Shown one piece after another: positions 1-12,200 of a DNA stretch of 64,000 nucleotides. The position numbers and the translations under genes are program-made. A model generated the notes under the pieces. That model saw nothing but the letters and a program-made list of their open reading frames with translations. It was not told the origin of the DNA and ran no database searches. The stretch's first letter is position 1. Each line of letters begins with the position of its first letter. Source of the DNA: Amoebophrya sp. A120 (lineage: Eukaryota; Sar; Dinophyceae; Syndiniales; Amoebophryaceae); contig CAJINV010000015.1 of the NCBI GenBank assembly GCA_905178155.1, forward strand, positions 1,943,730 to 2,007,729, given 5' to 3'.

Positions 1-362
1 GTGCATTTCTCAAACTTGTAGAACATTCAGACGCGACTCCCGAGCTGACTTAGAGACTTTTCAGCTGTTTAACCGTAGAGATCCTGCGTCGCCTGTAGTC
101 GTCCTCCCGCTCTCCCTCCTGCGCCCATCTGCAAGGGTTCGCTGATAATCCGCTGCATCGTTTGCGCCAGCGTCTCCTCCTCTTCGGCTGCTTCTTGTTT
201 ATTATCTCCGTGCTGTTTGCTTTTCTGCGTTTTCCTTTGCGTTGTATCTTCCCCTTCTGCTTCTCTCTTTTTGGACTCTGTTCTTTCTCCTTCGGCGCTT
301 TTCCTTCTCCTCACGTTTTCACTGTTGCTCGCTCTCCCTCTTTGTCCTGCAGCGCTACTTGC

Positions 363-2887
363 TCACTGGTCTTGCGATGCCCCGGCTTCCTTTGAGTATC
401 TTTTATGCCCTCCCTTTGAAAATTCTAATGAGTGCGGCGCTTTTGAAGTTAGGGGGTCTACTTCCGCTCGCACTGGCTCGGCCAACTCCTTTGCTTCTGT
501 CTTTTGCTTTGTGCTTTTCGCTTCCGCTTGTTTTGATTTTCGTGGAGTCGCCGACGTCTCATTTCCTCCCGTGACTTTAGCTTCTTTCCCTGCGCTGCTC
601 CGCGTTATTCCTATACTTATGCCTTTACTTTCTAGCGACGCCCTGGCTTTTGACTGGACGGTCGAGAGCCTGCTGCTTTGCGCGCTACCTTCGTGCTTAC
701 TTTTTTTCGTTTCTTTTTTCCCTCTTCCTTCTTCGCTCTCTTTCCGTTCCTCCCGTTTTTCCTTGTTTGCTGTCGCCCCCTGTTTCGCTGGGCCGTCTCC
801 CTCTGCGGTCACTCTCTGCCTCGTTTTTTTCTCCTTCCACTCCCCTACGCCACCCTGTGCCCTTTGCGTCCCTACCTTATCGACTCCTCCTGCTTCCTCT
901 TTGTCTTCTTGGCCCGTTCCATCTACCTCCTCCCCTTCCCAAGTGTAGTCCCGCAGCTCTCCAGGTAGTATCTTCTTCTCTTTTCTTTCTACTATCGAGA
1001 GCGATAGCGACTGCAATGCTGTCCCCTTTTCTATGTCTCTTATGCTATTTTTCCTCGTGTCATTTCTATTTTGCGCGTCCTCCTCTTCCTCCTTAATCAT
1101 TCTTGCAGCGTTCTCCAGGTCCTCGTCTGCTTGCTTCACCTTTTTCCGCTCTACGAGATGCGCTTCTTCCTCACTTTCCTGCTCGTCTTGCCACTCTTTC
1201 AGTATTCCTCTAGTGTCGCTATTCTCCTTGATATCTTCGGGCTCTTCTATCTTTCTGAGTTCTTCTGGGCATAGTGCTCCTATAGTGAAGTCCTGCCGCT
1301 CAGTCCTTGTCATCTCTGGCCAAGCTTCTACGTCTGGCAGCCCTAGCGCTCCTTCTCCGAAATCATATATCGGCCAGATTAGTGATCCTCTGTCCATCTC
1401 CGACACATCAATGGCGCGCAGGGTCAATTGCAATCATGCATTACAAATCCTTTTGTTATGGTAAATTAGCATTACAAATTTTCTTTCTCATGCTGAGGAA
1501 AGTTGTAATGCATTTATGCGAGTACGATACTTTTGCAATGCATAGCATGAGAAATCTCGCAATCTTCCAGACCAAGACATATTTGCATGTGATACGAAGA
1601 TCTCGCTCACCATCTCGCTTGCCTTGAATGTGCAGGGCTGGGATGTTCTTCATAGCGCTTTCATCTCCCATCAACTTCTCGACACCAACCGCAGAAATCG
1701 TAATGAGCCCAGAAATATCCTATGCAAAAGTATCGCATTCGTATTGCAGTCATGCATTACAAATCTTTTTCTTTAAGAAAATTCTGCATTACAAATTTTA
1801 TTTCTTATGCTAAGGATGAAATTTGTGATGCATTTATACGAGTACGATACTTTTGCATTATTTCATAGGAAAGCTGTGCGACATTCTTCGTGTGCTTCTC
1901 AGGTGCATCTTCACCGTTCTTGCCTCCGAGGAAATTGGGAAACACATTCTTGCCGCCCTCATCAGCAGCCAGGATGACGGTTCTTGGTGTTTCGCCGCGC
2001 GGTGCTGCCCTCGTTGCCGACCACAAGCCAAAAGCTTTCAGAATCGTCTCGGCATCCTGTCCGGTACCAAAAGCTTCATCATTTTTTTTCGCTTCCCCGC
2101 ACACAGGCGCGAGGAAGTCGAACTCGCCTTTGGAGGTGATGTCGAAAGCCAGCTGATTCGCCATGCCTTGTAAACCGTGACGACGATCGTGGTCGTCATC
2201 GTCTGCACCCGGCGCATTCCAAATTGAAAAGTTGCGATCGCGAAAATACAAAAGCACCTTCGGAGACCATTTCGCTTTTTCTTCTTCCCCGTCGCCGACA
2301 TCCGGATGAGCTTCGTTACTTTCTTCCCGTGGTGGCAGCTTCGTTTCTTTCCCCTTCAGCCAGACAAAGTCACAGCCTTCGTGGTCGACACCTCCGTTTG
2401 GTAACAGTTTCACGTCCTCGTGCAGCAAGGCGGGCAAATGTAGAACTTCACCCGGAACGAAGTCCCTGGCGTATTCTTCTCGCAGGGTGTAGAAAAGATC
2501 GTTGGAGGGAGGTGGAGGTTCCACTGAAGTCGGCGGACCTGCTGATCCTAGTTCTTCAGCTTGTGGTACAATTGGAGCCCCCGCCCCTGAAAGAGTAGAT
2601 GCGACTGGCGTAGCTGATGCAGCAAGTGTCGAAGTAGTCGCTGTGGTTGCGGCGCTGGCTCCTGTCATTGGCGCTCCCCCTGCTCCTACACTACCAGGAG
2701 GCAATGCTCCTGCGCCACCACTTCTACTTTGGGTGCTCATCACTGGTGCAGCTGCGGGTAGAGGTACACCACGAGCTGCAGGCAAAATTGTTGGTGATGC
2801 TGCTGCAGGTGGTTGCTGGGGCTGAAGAATCCGGGACGACGATGCTGGCGTGCTCACAGAGAATATGGAAACAAAAAAGACCAACAT
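363..2887 (-). CDS. charged protein with N-terminal signal, three exons, unknown function
   Basis: ATG at 2887 opens a hydrophobic start (MLVFFVSIFSVSTPA), a likely signal peptide, then a Pro/Ala/Ser-rich linker. Exon 1 is 2887-1868, exon 2 about 1716-1545 and exon 3 about 1426-363; the gaps are introners. Joining exon 1 (..AQLS) to exon 2 (GLITISAVGVEKLMG..) keeps the frame. Exon 2 carries IPALHIQGKRD, which resembles the late strand of FSH/OVCA2-type serine hydrolases, but I see no GxSxG nucleophile elbow, so that match is weak. Exon 3 is very rich in Lys/Glu (probable coiled coil or disordered tail). The stop TGA at 363-365 is followed in the same frame by 98 more open codons of the same Lys/Glu-rich character down to 69, so the true end may be a recent nonsense mutation, readthrough or a sequence error. 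The exon 2/3 junction is uncertain because that introner is truncated. Confidence 0.55.
1427..1544. mobile_element. introner family IE1, truncated copy
   Basis: The right end is typical of IE1 (gtacgatacttttgca then ATGCATA at 1544) and the core has the usual GCATTACAAAT motifs. The left end, which should carry ATCCTGTGCAAAAGTATCG, is missing, so there is no TSD. It lies between exons 2 and 3 of the 363-2887 gene. Confidence 0.6.
1717..1867. mobile_element. introner family IE1
   Basis: Inverted ends (CAAAAGTATCG / CGATACTTTTG) with internal GCATTACAAAT / ATTTGTGATGC repeats. The flanks agaaat (1711-1716) and ggaaag (1868-1873) are an eroded TSD. Removal joins exon 1 and 2 of the host gene in frame. 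Confidence 0.75.
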
Positions 2888-4074
2888 CGTCGCGATCTAG
2901 GGTCGGTTGAATTTCATGCGAGGAGTGAATAGCTATAACTCCTATTGCTGAGCTGCGGAAGTTAAAACTTTGCGCCGGGAAAGAAAATCGCCCGCATCAA
3001 AAATTTTTTTGCAATTTTCAAACTTTCCAAAACCGAAGCTGTCGCGACTTGGGAAATCGGCCAACGGCCAACGGCGAATCGGCCAACTCCCATCGCAACT
3101 CGCAAAATTTTGCAACTCCAAATATTCTCCGGCGAATCGCCCAACTCCCGCGAATCGCCCAACTTCCGTCGCAGCTCGAAACTTTTTGCAACTCCAAATA
3201 TTTTAGGACTTGAAATATTTGGCGCGTCTAGATATTTCGCAAGACCAAATATTTGGCGAGTCCAAATAATTCGCGACGCAAAATATTTCCCATCCCCGAA
3301 CATTTTGCGCTGCTGAGTTGCGAAAGTTAAAATTTTGCGACGGGGGGAAAAATCGCGCGCGTCCGGAGTTTTTTTTTCAAGTTTTAAACCTTCATGACCT
3401 GTCTTCATCTGTGAAGCCGTTCGCGCAGGTGCTTCTGATGCTGCGCCGCGCTTCTATGCTTAACGTTCCTCACTCAGCTCCTTTCTTTTGCTGGCGAAAA
3501 ATTTTGTGGCGCGAAATTTCGAACGCGCGAAATATTTTGGCCGCCAAAATTTTTTTCCTGGAAAAGAATTTTCGCGCGCGGTATTTTAACCGCCGAGAGC
3601 CCAACTCCCGTCGCCCGACTCCCATCGCCCCACTCCCATCGCCCAGCTTCCATCTCCCAGCTCCCATCTCCCAACTCCCATCGCCCGACTCCCAGCGCCC
3701 AACTCCCAGCGCCCAACTCCCAGCGCCCAACTCTCCCCACCCAACTCCGATCCCCAGACTCCCACCGCCCAACTCCCATCGCCCAACTCCCATCGCCCAA
3801 CTCCTATCGCAAAATCTGCTTTCTCAATCGCGTGACTATTTCCGCTGCCAGAGTTTTATTCTGCGGGAAGAATTTTTCAGGCGCGAAGTATTTTTTTTGG
3901 CGGGCAAAATTTTTTTCCGCGAGAAAAATTTTTGTAGTTTAATTTGGGATGCTACGAAAAAACATACAGTAGCAGTTGTACTTCTGTGCCGGTATCATGA
4001 AAATTGTATTCGCAGGAACGCAAGCAATTGTATCAAATCAAAAGACTCGCGTCGACAGCGATGTGTACTTCCCT
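2888..4074. other. intergenic, repeat-rich, no gene seen
   Basis: Between the two leftmost genes. It holds a direct repeat (2946-3028 and 3312-3390, both starting gctgag(c/t)tgcg(g/a)aag), many AAATATTTGGCG-like A/T-G/C patches and the minisatellite at 3600-3810. The long ORFs here come from the tandem repeat and have no protein-like character. Confidence 0.6.
3600..3810. repeat. 14-bp minisatellite
   Basis: About 15 head-to-tail copies of a 14-bp unit close to cccaactcccatcg, with variants such as cccagcgcccaact. Because 14 is not a multiple of 3, all three frames read as low-complexity Trp/Gly-rich ORFs on the minus strand; these are not genes. Confidence 0.9.
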
Positions 4075-5166
4075 CTAGTAGGCTTGTGCGCATGAAGATT
4101 TTTGAAGAAAACAGAGACAGTGACAAAGTGAGTGACTACTCAAATGCAACACAAAGATCATAGCGACGGGCTTTTCTTTCACTTGAATAGAGCAGGAATC
4201 GCATCTCTCAAGAAGAGCAGCGCCGGGCGGGGGGATGGCATCCGCTTCCTCTTCCCTCGGCACTGCAGCTACTTGCCCACTTTCGCTTCCGGTCAGCACA
4301 TGCGGGTCTTTTTCGAAAAAAGTCGCGGCCACCTGGTCGGATGAAGAAGGCAGCTTTTGCGTTGTAGTTCCTTCGCCCAAGGAGCTCTCTTCTTCCTTGA
4401 TGACGTCTTCATCAGCTTCACGTAGAAAGTTTGTACTACTGCCTGATGCAGGGCGGGGACGGCCAAGTTTTGATGCAGGGCCGGGAACATCATCAACATC
4501 ACCTCTCGACTTCGGGACTTGTGTGTCACCCTTGATTTGCGACCCGCGCAGGTTTCCGCGTTTAGAAGATGAAGATCGGGCACGACGCGCAAACGCCGCA
4601 GGTTGGTTGGAAGTCCGCTCATCCGCAGTGAGCCAGCTCGGGAGAAGGTGCTGAAGCCAGGAGACCGGGGCTGGTGATACTAGCGCTTTAATATCCTCCT
4701 GATTCATCTCGTCATGGTGGCCATGGGATAATTCCGAAACAGAAATCGAATCCGAATCGGCAGTGAGAAGTTCTGAACGCAAATTCTTCGCGTCCTCAGA
4801 GAGATGAAAAGCGACAGGCTTCTTGTTGTCAGCGGACGACCTGGACTGTTTCTCGCCGTGGCCGCTGACATTCTGGCGCGTCTCGGAATTTGTTTTCTCG
4901 GCATGGTCCCTTGTAGCCGCCGCGGCAGGTGGTCCATCTTCTGAACCTTTCGTTGACAGCAAGCTCGATGCGGCGTCATCATTTTTCCTGAAATTCTTAT
5001 GTTCGTCCAATGCATCAGGTTCAATCGCTTTCGCCGTTTGCGTTTTTGTTCCTGCAAGAAGGATGAAAAAGACTAGGGTCGACGCTGCTCCTACTCCAGC
5101 AACTGGACATCGGTTGAAGTTTCTTCCGGATGATCCGGTCATGCCGCAAGAGAACGACACTGACAT
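4075..5166 (-). CDS. acidic, Ser-rich secreted or membrane-anchored protein, unknown function
   Basis: ATG at 5166. Residues about 24-44 form a hydrophobic segment (VAGVGAASTLVFFILLAG) ending in TQTAKA, which looks like a signal peptide or signal anchor. The rest is rich in Ser, Asp, Glu and Ala with no recognisable domain and is probably disordered. The last 30 or so residues (VKEKPVAMIFVLHLSSHSL..) differ sharply in composition from the acidic body, so an intron may start near 4180 and the true 3' end may be elsewhere. Same strand and spacing as its neighbours. Confidence 0.5.
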   Translation of the reverse strand: MSVSFSCGMTGSSGRNFNRCPVAGVGAASTLVFFILLAGTKTQTAKAIEPDALDEHKNFRKNDDAASSLLSTKGSEDGPPAAAATRDHAEKTNSETRQNVSGHGEKQSRSSADNKKPVAFHLSEDAKNLRSELLTADSDSISVSELSHGHHDEMNQEDIKALVSPAPVSWLQHLLPSWLTADERTSNQPAAFARRARSSSSKRGNLRGSQIKGDTQVPKSRGDVDDVPGPASKLGRPRPASGSSTNFLREADEDVIKEEESSLGEGTTTQKLPSSSDQVAATFFEKDPHVLTGSESGQVAAVPREEEADAIPPPGAALLERCDSCSIQVKEKPVAMIFVLHLSSHSLCHCLCFLQKSSCAQAY

Positions 5167-6256
5167 TATGGCGCAGGAGTTGTTGGCTCTTTATCTGGGA
5201 GCACCGAGGATTTTCTTGCTATTTCTGCGCTGTGTTGTTGTACCGACGCAATGTAAATGTTTCTCTTTCTTTTTTTGCGCCTGATCGTGCTTGGGGAAAA
5301 AAATCAAGAGTCACTTAAATAAAGGCTTGGTGGATGAAATCGAAGACGCTCTGCCTGCGCCCGATGGGACAAATGGCTGAGCTTTATTCCTCTTTTCTCG
5401 CACAACTTCCTTGTTATACACCTTTCAGAAGTGACACTAATGCTAGTACTACTAGCGGGGGAAAGATCAATACAAAGACAATAAACACAATTCTTTGGGA
5501 AATGACTTCTACCTGTACAACTTCTACCGGGGAATAGAAGAAGCCGATGATACAGCTGTCACTGTCGGAACGAAGATATTCAAAAGAGATTAGTCGTCAG
5601 ATTGCAGAAGCGACTGTGCGACAACGATGCATACTGTGAGTGTGGAATCGCAACGAAAATTTGTTTCCAAGTTGGGGGTGCGATTCATAGAAGAGCGGTT
5701 TTGTACTCCTTTGGAAGCCATCCAATCCAAAACGAACGCACGTACCAACACGATATCTGAAGTGCTGCCACCGAAGATTTAGATTTTGTTTGCGCTAGGT
5801 AAACAAGCAACATAAAACGTCTCGACCGAAGATGAAGAATTGTGCTGTTCTCACCAGACGATACACAAGTACTTAGAAAGCCGAAATCTGTCACGACAAC
5901 CGAAGCTGCAGGTGCTGACGATGAGCGAAAAGAGTCACAACGACAAAATTTCTGTCTACCGAAATGCGGTACGTTTTTCATGCGCGGAACGGAAAGAACC
6001 GAAAAAAATTCTTGCACGTCAAGGTTTCTATGAATGAGAAAACCTCGTGTTAACCTTAACCTACAACCGAAACTCAGTGATATCTACAACAAACAGCCGG
6101 AGCAGGCGAAACCGAAATTTTTCACCAAAGAGGAAAAAGCACGGCCGACGTACGAAAAACCTTTGTTATTCCAATGCAGTGCTCTAGCTCTACCTCTTCT
6201 GCATGCCAATCAATCTTGAATACCCATCATTATTGTCGAGTTTCTCGTCAAAATGC
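5167..6256. other. intergenic, no gene seen
   Basis: Lies between the stop of the CLU homologue and the start of the 4075-5166 gene. ORFs on both strands are short and have no protein-like composition. I see no inverted-repeat element or RNA gene. Confidence 0.5.
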
Positions 6257-9200
6257 TCATCTTCCTCGCAAGTGCGACGCTTCCAACTGAAACAAAATCG
6301 CGCTTTCCAGTCCAAATTCGACAAACAACTGACAGCATCCTGCGCAAAAGTATCGCACTGGTATTGCAGATATGCATTACAACTCTTTTTCTTAAGGTAA
6401 GTCCGCATTTACAAATTTGATTTCTCATGCTGAGGAAATTTGTAATGCATTTATACGAGAAGTACGATACTTTTGCAGTTCATAGACATAGTTCCGCGAT
6501 AAATTCTTCGTCGGATCTTTTCAACATCTCCGTAAACCAGTCCCCCGGCTTCAACGCTTTTTCCTTCGAGCTCAAAGTCGAAAACCGCTCGATCAGATAC
6601 CGCTCGACCATGTTGGACTGGTTGCTGTTTTGGGAAGACGTGTTCATAGTTGGTCGTCTCGTCCCTCGCGTGCTGTGTAGAGCTGTTGCAGTTCTACTCC
6701 CGCCAGCCCGTTCTAGCCTCATCATCTCCAACAGGGCAGTGATCGCATCAGAAATCATCGAAGCCGGAGGTAGCTCGATCGTCTGGTCAATAAACGACCC
6801 CAGGTCCTCGTCCTGATCCTTCTCTAAACTACCCTTTCTTCCGAGAGCAAAATCTAGCCTCTCCTTCCCTTGCGCGTGCTGTTTCAATGGCTTGGAATTT
6901 TTCGAAATCGACGCGACGGCTGTTGTCGCGAGCTCCAACTTCGCATTGTGGACCAGGAGGAAGTGGTGTAAGCCTGCGAACCTCTCTGTTCCGTGGGAAG
7001 TAGCAGTTCTTTGTCCACCACAAGAATGGTGAGTTGCTTGGAGTTGTTGCTTCGCCACAAACAAAGCCATATCCTCCAACAGCTTGGTCAAATGCTGATC
7101 CTCATTTTGATGTTCTCCGTAGTAGCTCGTAGTTTTCGTTCTCTGTTTCTCGTCCCGATGGTAGTTGTAACTACTATGCTGTCCCCCTCCAACCGCCTCC
7201 CTCGTACTCAGCCAGTTTTTGACAAAAGATTCCAAGTGGGAAACAAACACCACCATTTCGAAAAACCAAGAATAATTGCGATTTTCAATTTTTGGGCGGT
7301 TCAGAGTTGGGTCGTGAGGCGACGCGGCGCCCAAGTGTGGGCGACCAACAGCGCCAAGAACTGGTGGCCGCGAAGCCTTGGCGCGGATGTGGGGCGGGAC
7401 CCTTTTCGGGGCTGCTGCTGGCGGTCCGCTTGCTCTTCGACCGAGTTTTAACAAACGAAGCGAAGGCGCAAGGGCTTTGACCGAGATGGACAGCAGATCC
7501 CGCCCGCGAGCTCTACCAGCCCGCCTAGCGAGGGGGGCCCATAATGAGTTACGCCATTGCGCTTGCAACGGCCAGGCCGGGTTTCTGGTTTCGCCTCTGT
7601 GTTGCCCAAATATGGGCTCGGTGGTTATCATGGTCTCGGAAGTAAAAAAAAAGGGAAAACCCGAACCCAGCGCCAGCAGGGGAGGGCGATCAGCCGCGCA
7701 AACCGGATCGGCGAAGGGGTCTGGGTGCTTCCCGGCGTGCGCCTTCCCCCGCCCCATTTATATATTTTCCATCCCCGTGGCCAGCCCACCCAACTTTAGC
7801 AAGGTGGCCCTCCAGTCCCCAGCATGTTCGCCATCCTTCTCCATCTTACCCTCCCCTGCGCACCCAATCCAATGTCTCGAAGGGTGTGGGAAAGCCTTCA
7901 TCCACACCTGCCATTTTGTATGTTGGGTGGGCGCTTTGCCGCGTGCGAAATTGCAAATCGGCAACAGAAAAAAACAGGCCAAATGCGGAAAACCCAGGGG
8001 ACGCGATGCTTCTCCGGGCGGTCGCGAAGGGGCCCAGCGACAAATATCCAGCGTTGAATATGCGCAAGGCCGAGCAAAAAACCTGCAAGGCGTCGAGGCC
8101 GATTCAGGGCCGCAAAAGATGGCCGATCCAAGAATCTTGGTTTTTTCGCGGGCTTTTCTCCCCATCTGGCCAATTCTTGGCCAAAAAGCCGCTTTTTGGC
8201 CAAGAATTGGCCAGAAGGGAGAAAAAAAACCTGGAAAAAACCAAGACTCTTGGTAGGGACTTTGCGCGCCGCCTTGCAAATTCGAAGCGAAACGCCGAAG
8301 AGAAGGCTGAAGAGAAGGCTGATTGCGAACAGCAATTCAACAAAAGAATCACCTGCGCATCCGCGTCAAGCCTTCCCTGCGGCCAGTTCTTCTCGCTGTT
8401 GGCCGTCCGGGCGTTGTCGTTTCGTCTTCGCACACACTGGCCGCGAACGGTTTGCTGCCACAAAACGCAACGCGATGGATCGCTGCGCATTTATTGGAGT
8501 CGAAATGTGCGCGATTTGATGGCACAAAAGTGCAGCATTTGGTGACATAAAAACTCATTATTTGGTAACCAAATAAATTGCGAAATATTATGAAAAAGTA
8601 ATATTTTGAGGGGGAGGGGGAGTTGTTCACTTGTATAAGTTCTTTGTCCATAAGAGAGCTGTCCCCCTCCAACCGCCTCCCTCGTATATCAAAAGCAAAA
8701 ATCCCCCCTCCCCATATCGAAAAGGTATGTTTCCGAAAAATTGCGTTGCTGATTTGAGGTCGCAAATCACATTTGTATTGCAAGAAGACCAGGGCAGAAG
8801 CTTCCGCCCCACTATGGAAGCGATTTGTCATGCTGTTGGGCCTAAAGGGGAGCCGCTTGCCATGCTAAACAACTAGACGCATACGCCCCTACCTAGCCTG
8901 GGGATCTGACTGCAATGCTTTTCTGCAATACAAACCTGATTTGTGTACTCAAATCCAGCATCAGAAATTTCGTTTTGATGTGGGGAGGGGGGATTTTTCC
9001 TTTTGATATCGTACTCAGCCAGTTCTTGACAAAAGATTCCAAGTGGGAAACAAACACCACCATTTCCGGCTTGGATATCAAACAAAAAAAGTTCGTCACG
9101 ATCACTTATGCGCATTTTTGCAATACAAAATTGGCTGTCATGCGTAAAAATGCATAACAGCCAAGCTTCATAGGGGATTTCCCTAGTGTTTCTGCAATAC

Positions 9201-12200
9201 AAGGAAAACTTGTGATGCTAAAAAAATTTGTAATGCAAAACCTGCAAGTTAGTGACTGTGACAAACTTTTTTCTTTCCATATTGGAGAGGGTGATGCACT
9301 TCAGGAAGAAGGATTCTTTCACGATGAACCGGATCCTCTGCTTCAGCTGCTCCTTCATTCTTCGTTTGCTTTCGCTGAGGTTGCTGGTCGGAGGTGTACT
9401 TGTGCGCGGGCGCTGAGTAGTGGAGGTTGATCCATATCTGGTAGCACGCACTTCCGCTTGCTGCTGTAGCCCGACGTGTTCCTCCCGTAAAATCGCGGTT
9501 AAGTGATACTTCAACCCTATGGAAGCGTCAGGTTTGAAATCGACAAAGTTGAAATAATTTGTGATGCAGAAAACGCATGCCAGTTAGAGCCCAGTTTCCA
9601 AGCGGCGCATGACAAATTTGGGTAGAACCGAATTCCAGTCTGTAGTGCTGTTTGGGTAAGGGAGACGCCTTTTGTCGTGCTGCTTTAGCAGCTCTATGTC
9701 TACCCCTCAACAGGCTTGCAATCTGCCTCCCTTGCCTACTCTGCAAGACAGGCATTTTGATTTTGTGGGTTGCATTTTATGCATCGCAAACTATTTCAAC
9801 TTTGACGATTTCAATCCTGACGCTTCCATAAACCCCTCCAAAATCCTTTCGCCGAACTGCAGCCCGGAGCTGGCGAGCGCAAGGAAATCTTCGGAAAAGT
9901 GTATTGCAAGGAAAAATCAACCCTCCCCATATGGAAAGCGCACGCCTCTGAAAATTTGTGATGCAGATTTGTGACCACAGATCGGGTCTGTCTAGCAAAG
10001 AGGCACGCCCATGCTTTCCGCCGAGCTATATGGGCGATTTGTAACGCTGTAAGGCCTATAGGGTAGCCGTCTACCATGCTAGGCGCCTACACCACCAAGC
10101 CACTACCTAGGCTTAGGATCTGCGTGTAGTCCTCTGCTGCAACACAAATTCGATTTGTTTACCCAAATCCAACATCAGAAGTTTCGTTTTGATATGGGGT
10201 GGCGGGATTTTTCCTTTTGATAAAGTGCAAACTGGCGGTTGTTGAGATGATCGTAGGTGGCGCTCTTGCCGATTTTTGCGCAGCCGCAGGCCCAAGGAAA
10301 GCACCAGTTTCTACGTTTGTATCTCCCATGTGTTCTTGATCCACTAGATCTTTCCCTGTCAGCTTTCTGTTAAACCTCGCCCGGTATTCCGCGTCGCAGT
10401 AGCCAACACAAAGCCGCATCGCGTAGGAAAGAGCGTTCAGAGTTTTGAAGTAGTAGATACCAAAAACCGTTTCGTTGAAAGAGATCAAGTTTTCCACCGG
10501 CTCCGAGGCTTTTTCGTACTGTTTTAACTTGAGGAAGATCTTTGCCTGCAACTCGTACCCAAGGGAAGCGACGGTGAACTGGTTTAGCTGTTCCGCCGTT
10601 GCGGTGATTTTAGCCAGCTGGGAAATGAGGTCCGCGGTGGTTGGCTTTGCATTTGGTTGTGGGGCGAGTAGAGAAGACGAGGAAGAACTACTACCTGCGA
10701 TAGGGATAGAAGAGAGGCCGCCGCGGCTGGTCTGTGGTGCCGCTCTAGCACTATGGTCTTCTACCGCGGCTGTAAGAGCCTCCTCCTCAGCCTGCTCCTG
10801 GAGTAACTCGAACTCCAAGCCACAGTATAGGGTTGCGGACTTCAAGGTCGTCGGGTGGGTTTGTCCGAAGGTGGTGCAGATTTTGTCGTAGAGAAGCTTC
10901 GGAAGAAATTTTGCATTGGGAGCAGCGAAATCCTGATGTGCTGCCAGGCTTGTGCTTGCTATAATTGTTTCTCCCGCGGTCGGGGATATTTTTTCGGAGA
11001 AATTTCCGGCATCATCTTGCTGAAAAAAGTCCACGTTGAAGCCATGCAGCACAAGAAAGTGAAGCAGGGGTAAGGATAGATTACTATTTGGATCTTGCAA
11101 ACTCCGCATGACAAACTCTTCTGCGAGTTTCTCCAGCTGGTTTTGCTTCTTCTCCAACACAGAAGTCGTGCTACCAGCTGGCGGCGCTGATGTTCTCGGA
11201 GTCGCTCTTGTCTTCCTACCATTGCTGCTTCTGTCCGTAAAAGCGCCGCTCGCTCCAAACATCAGCGTCAGCATTTCCACTTCCAGCCGCAACGTTTGCA
11301 TCTTCAACAACCCGAGTAGAGTCGTTTTGGTGTTGTAATTGCTGTTTGTTGTATCGCCTGCTCTTTCCAAGTACTCCAAAATTGACTGAACATCTTCCAA
11401 TTTTGACAAAATCAGGTGCGTCGGGACCAACATTCTTTCCGCGGTGACAGAAGCGAGCATCGCACGGACTAGATGGATCAGGTTGGATTTCGTGCTCGAA
11501 GCGGCGATAGTACTGGAGTTGTTACTGAACAAACTATTCGTCAGCATCGTCCTGTCAATCGACAACTTTAGCTGGCAAAAATCTTCCAGTTTCAGCAACA
11601 ACGACGGAGCGGAGCCGCCAGCGAGTTGGTTTGGCATGCTGTTGCTGGCCATGAAGCCAAATTGGTCGTCAAATGAATTGTTCATTTGCGTCGATTGCGC
11701 AATAGAAGTTCTCGGGGGCGGCATTGTTCCACTCACAACGGCGAGACTTACCGCAGAGACCAACTGCCGTTCCGTCTTCACGCCCTGCCCCCTCCCAACT
11801 GCCGCACTGGCGCTCACGATGGAATTTACGGCGTCGAAGGAAAGTTTGCACTTCGGGTTATCCTGTGCAAAAGTATCGTACTCGTAGTTATTGCAACCAA
11901 TGACGCAATACAAATCTCGATCCCGAGGTAAATCAGCATGACAAATTCCATTTGGCGTCCTGAGCTAATTTGTAATGCAATTACCACTGGTGGTGCGATG
12001 CTTTTGCAATTCATACGGGTAAAACCCCGTCAAAATCGTTTTGTCGGCAAAATGCGGCGGCTCGTAGAATTTCTGCAGTTTGGACTGCATTTTGGAGTGC
12101 TTCAGGAAAATTTCCGGCCAGAGGATTCGCTTTGCGCGCGGGGTTATCAAATGTAAAAATGTCTGGGTCTGGAAGAATGCAACATTTGTGATGCAGGTTT

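Noticed and set aside
69-365. Reassigned stop codons as the explanation for the in-frame TGA
   Set aside because: ALG3, CLU, the RT ORF and several other genes have long frames without internal stops and end at normal positions, so a standard code fits the window.
217-948. Long plus-strand ORF rich in Ser/Phe/Leu
   Set aside because: It is the antisense of the Lys/Glu-rich exon of the minus-strand gene and shows no domain of its own.
3470-3800. Trp/Gly-rich ORFs in all frames
   Set aside because: Produced by the 14-bp minisatellite; low complexity only. Also considered and rejected as a CRISPR array: units are contiguous with no spacers.
7378-8256. Plus-strand ORF of 292 codons
   Set aside because: Lies in the GC-rich insert between exon copies, overlaps other long frames and reads as low-complexity basic sequence.
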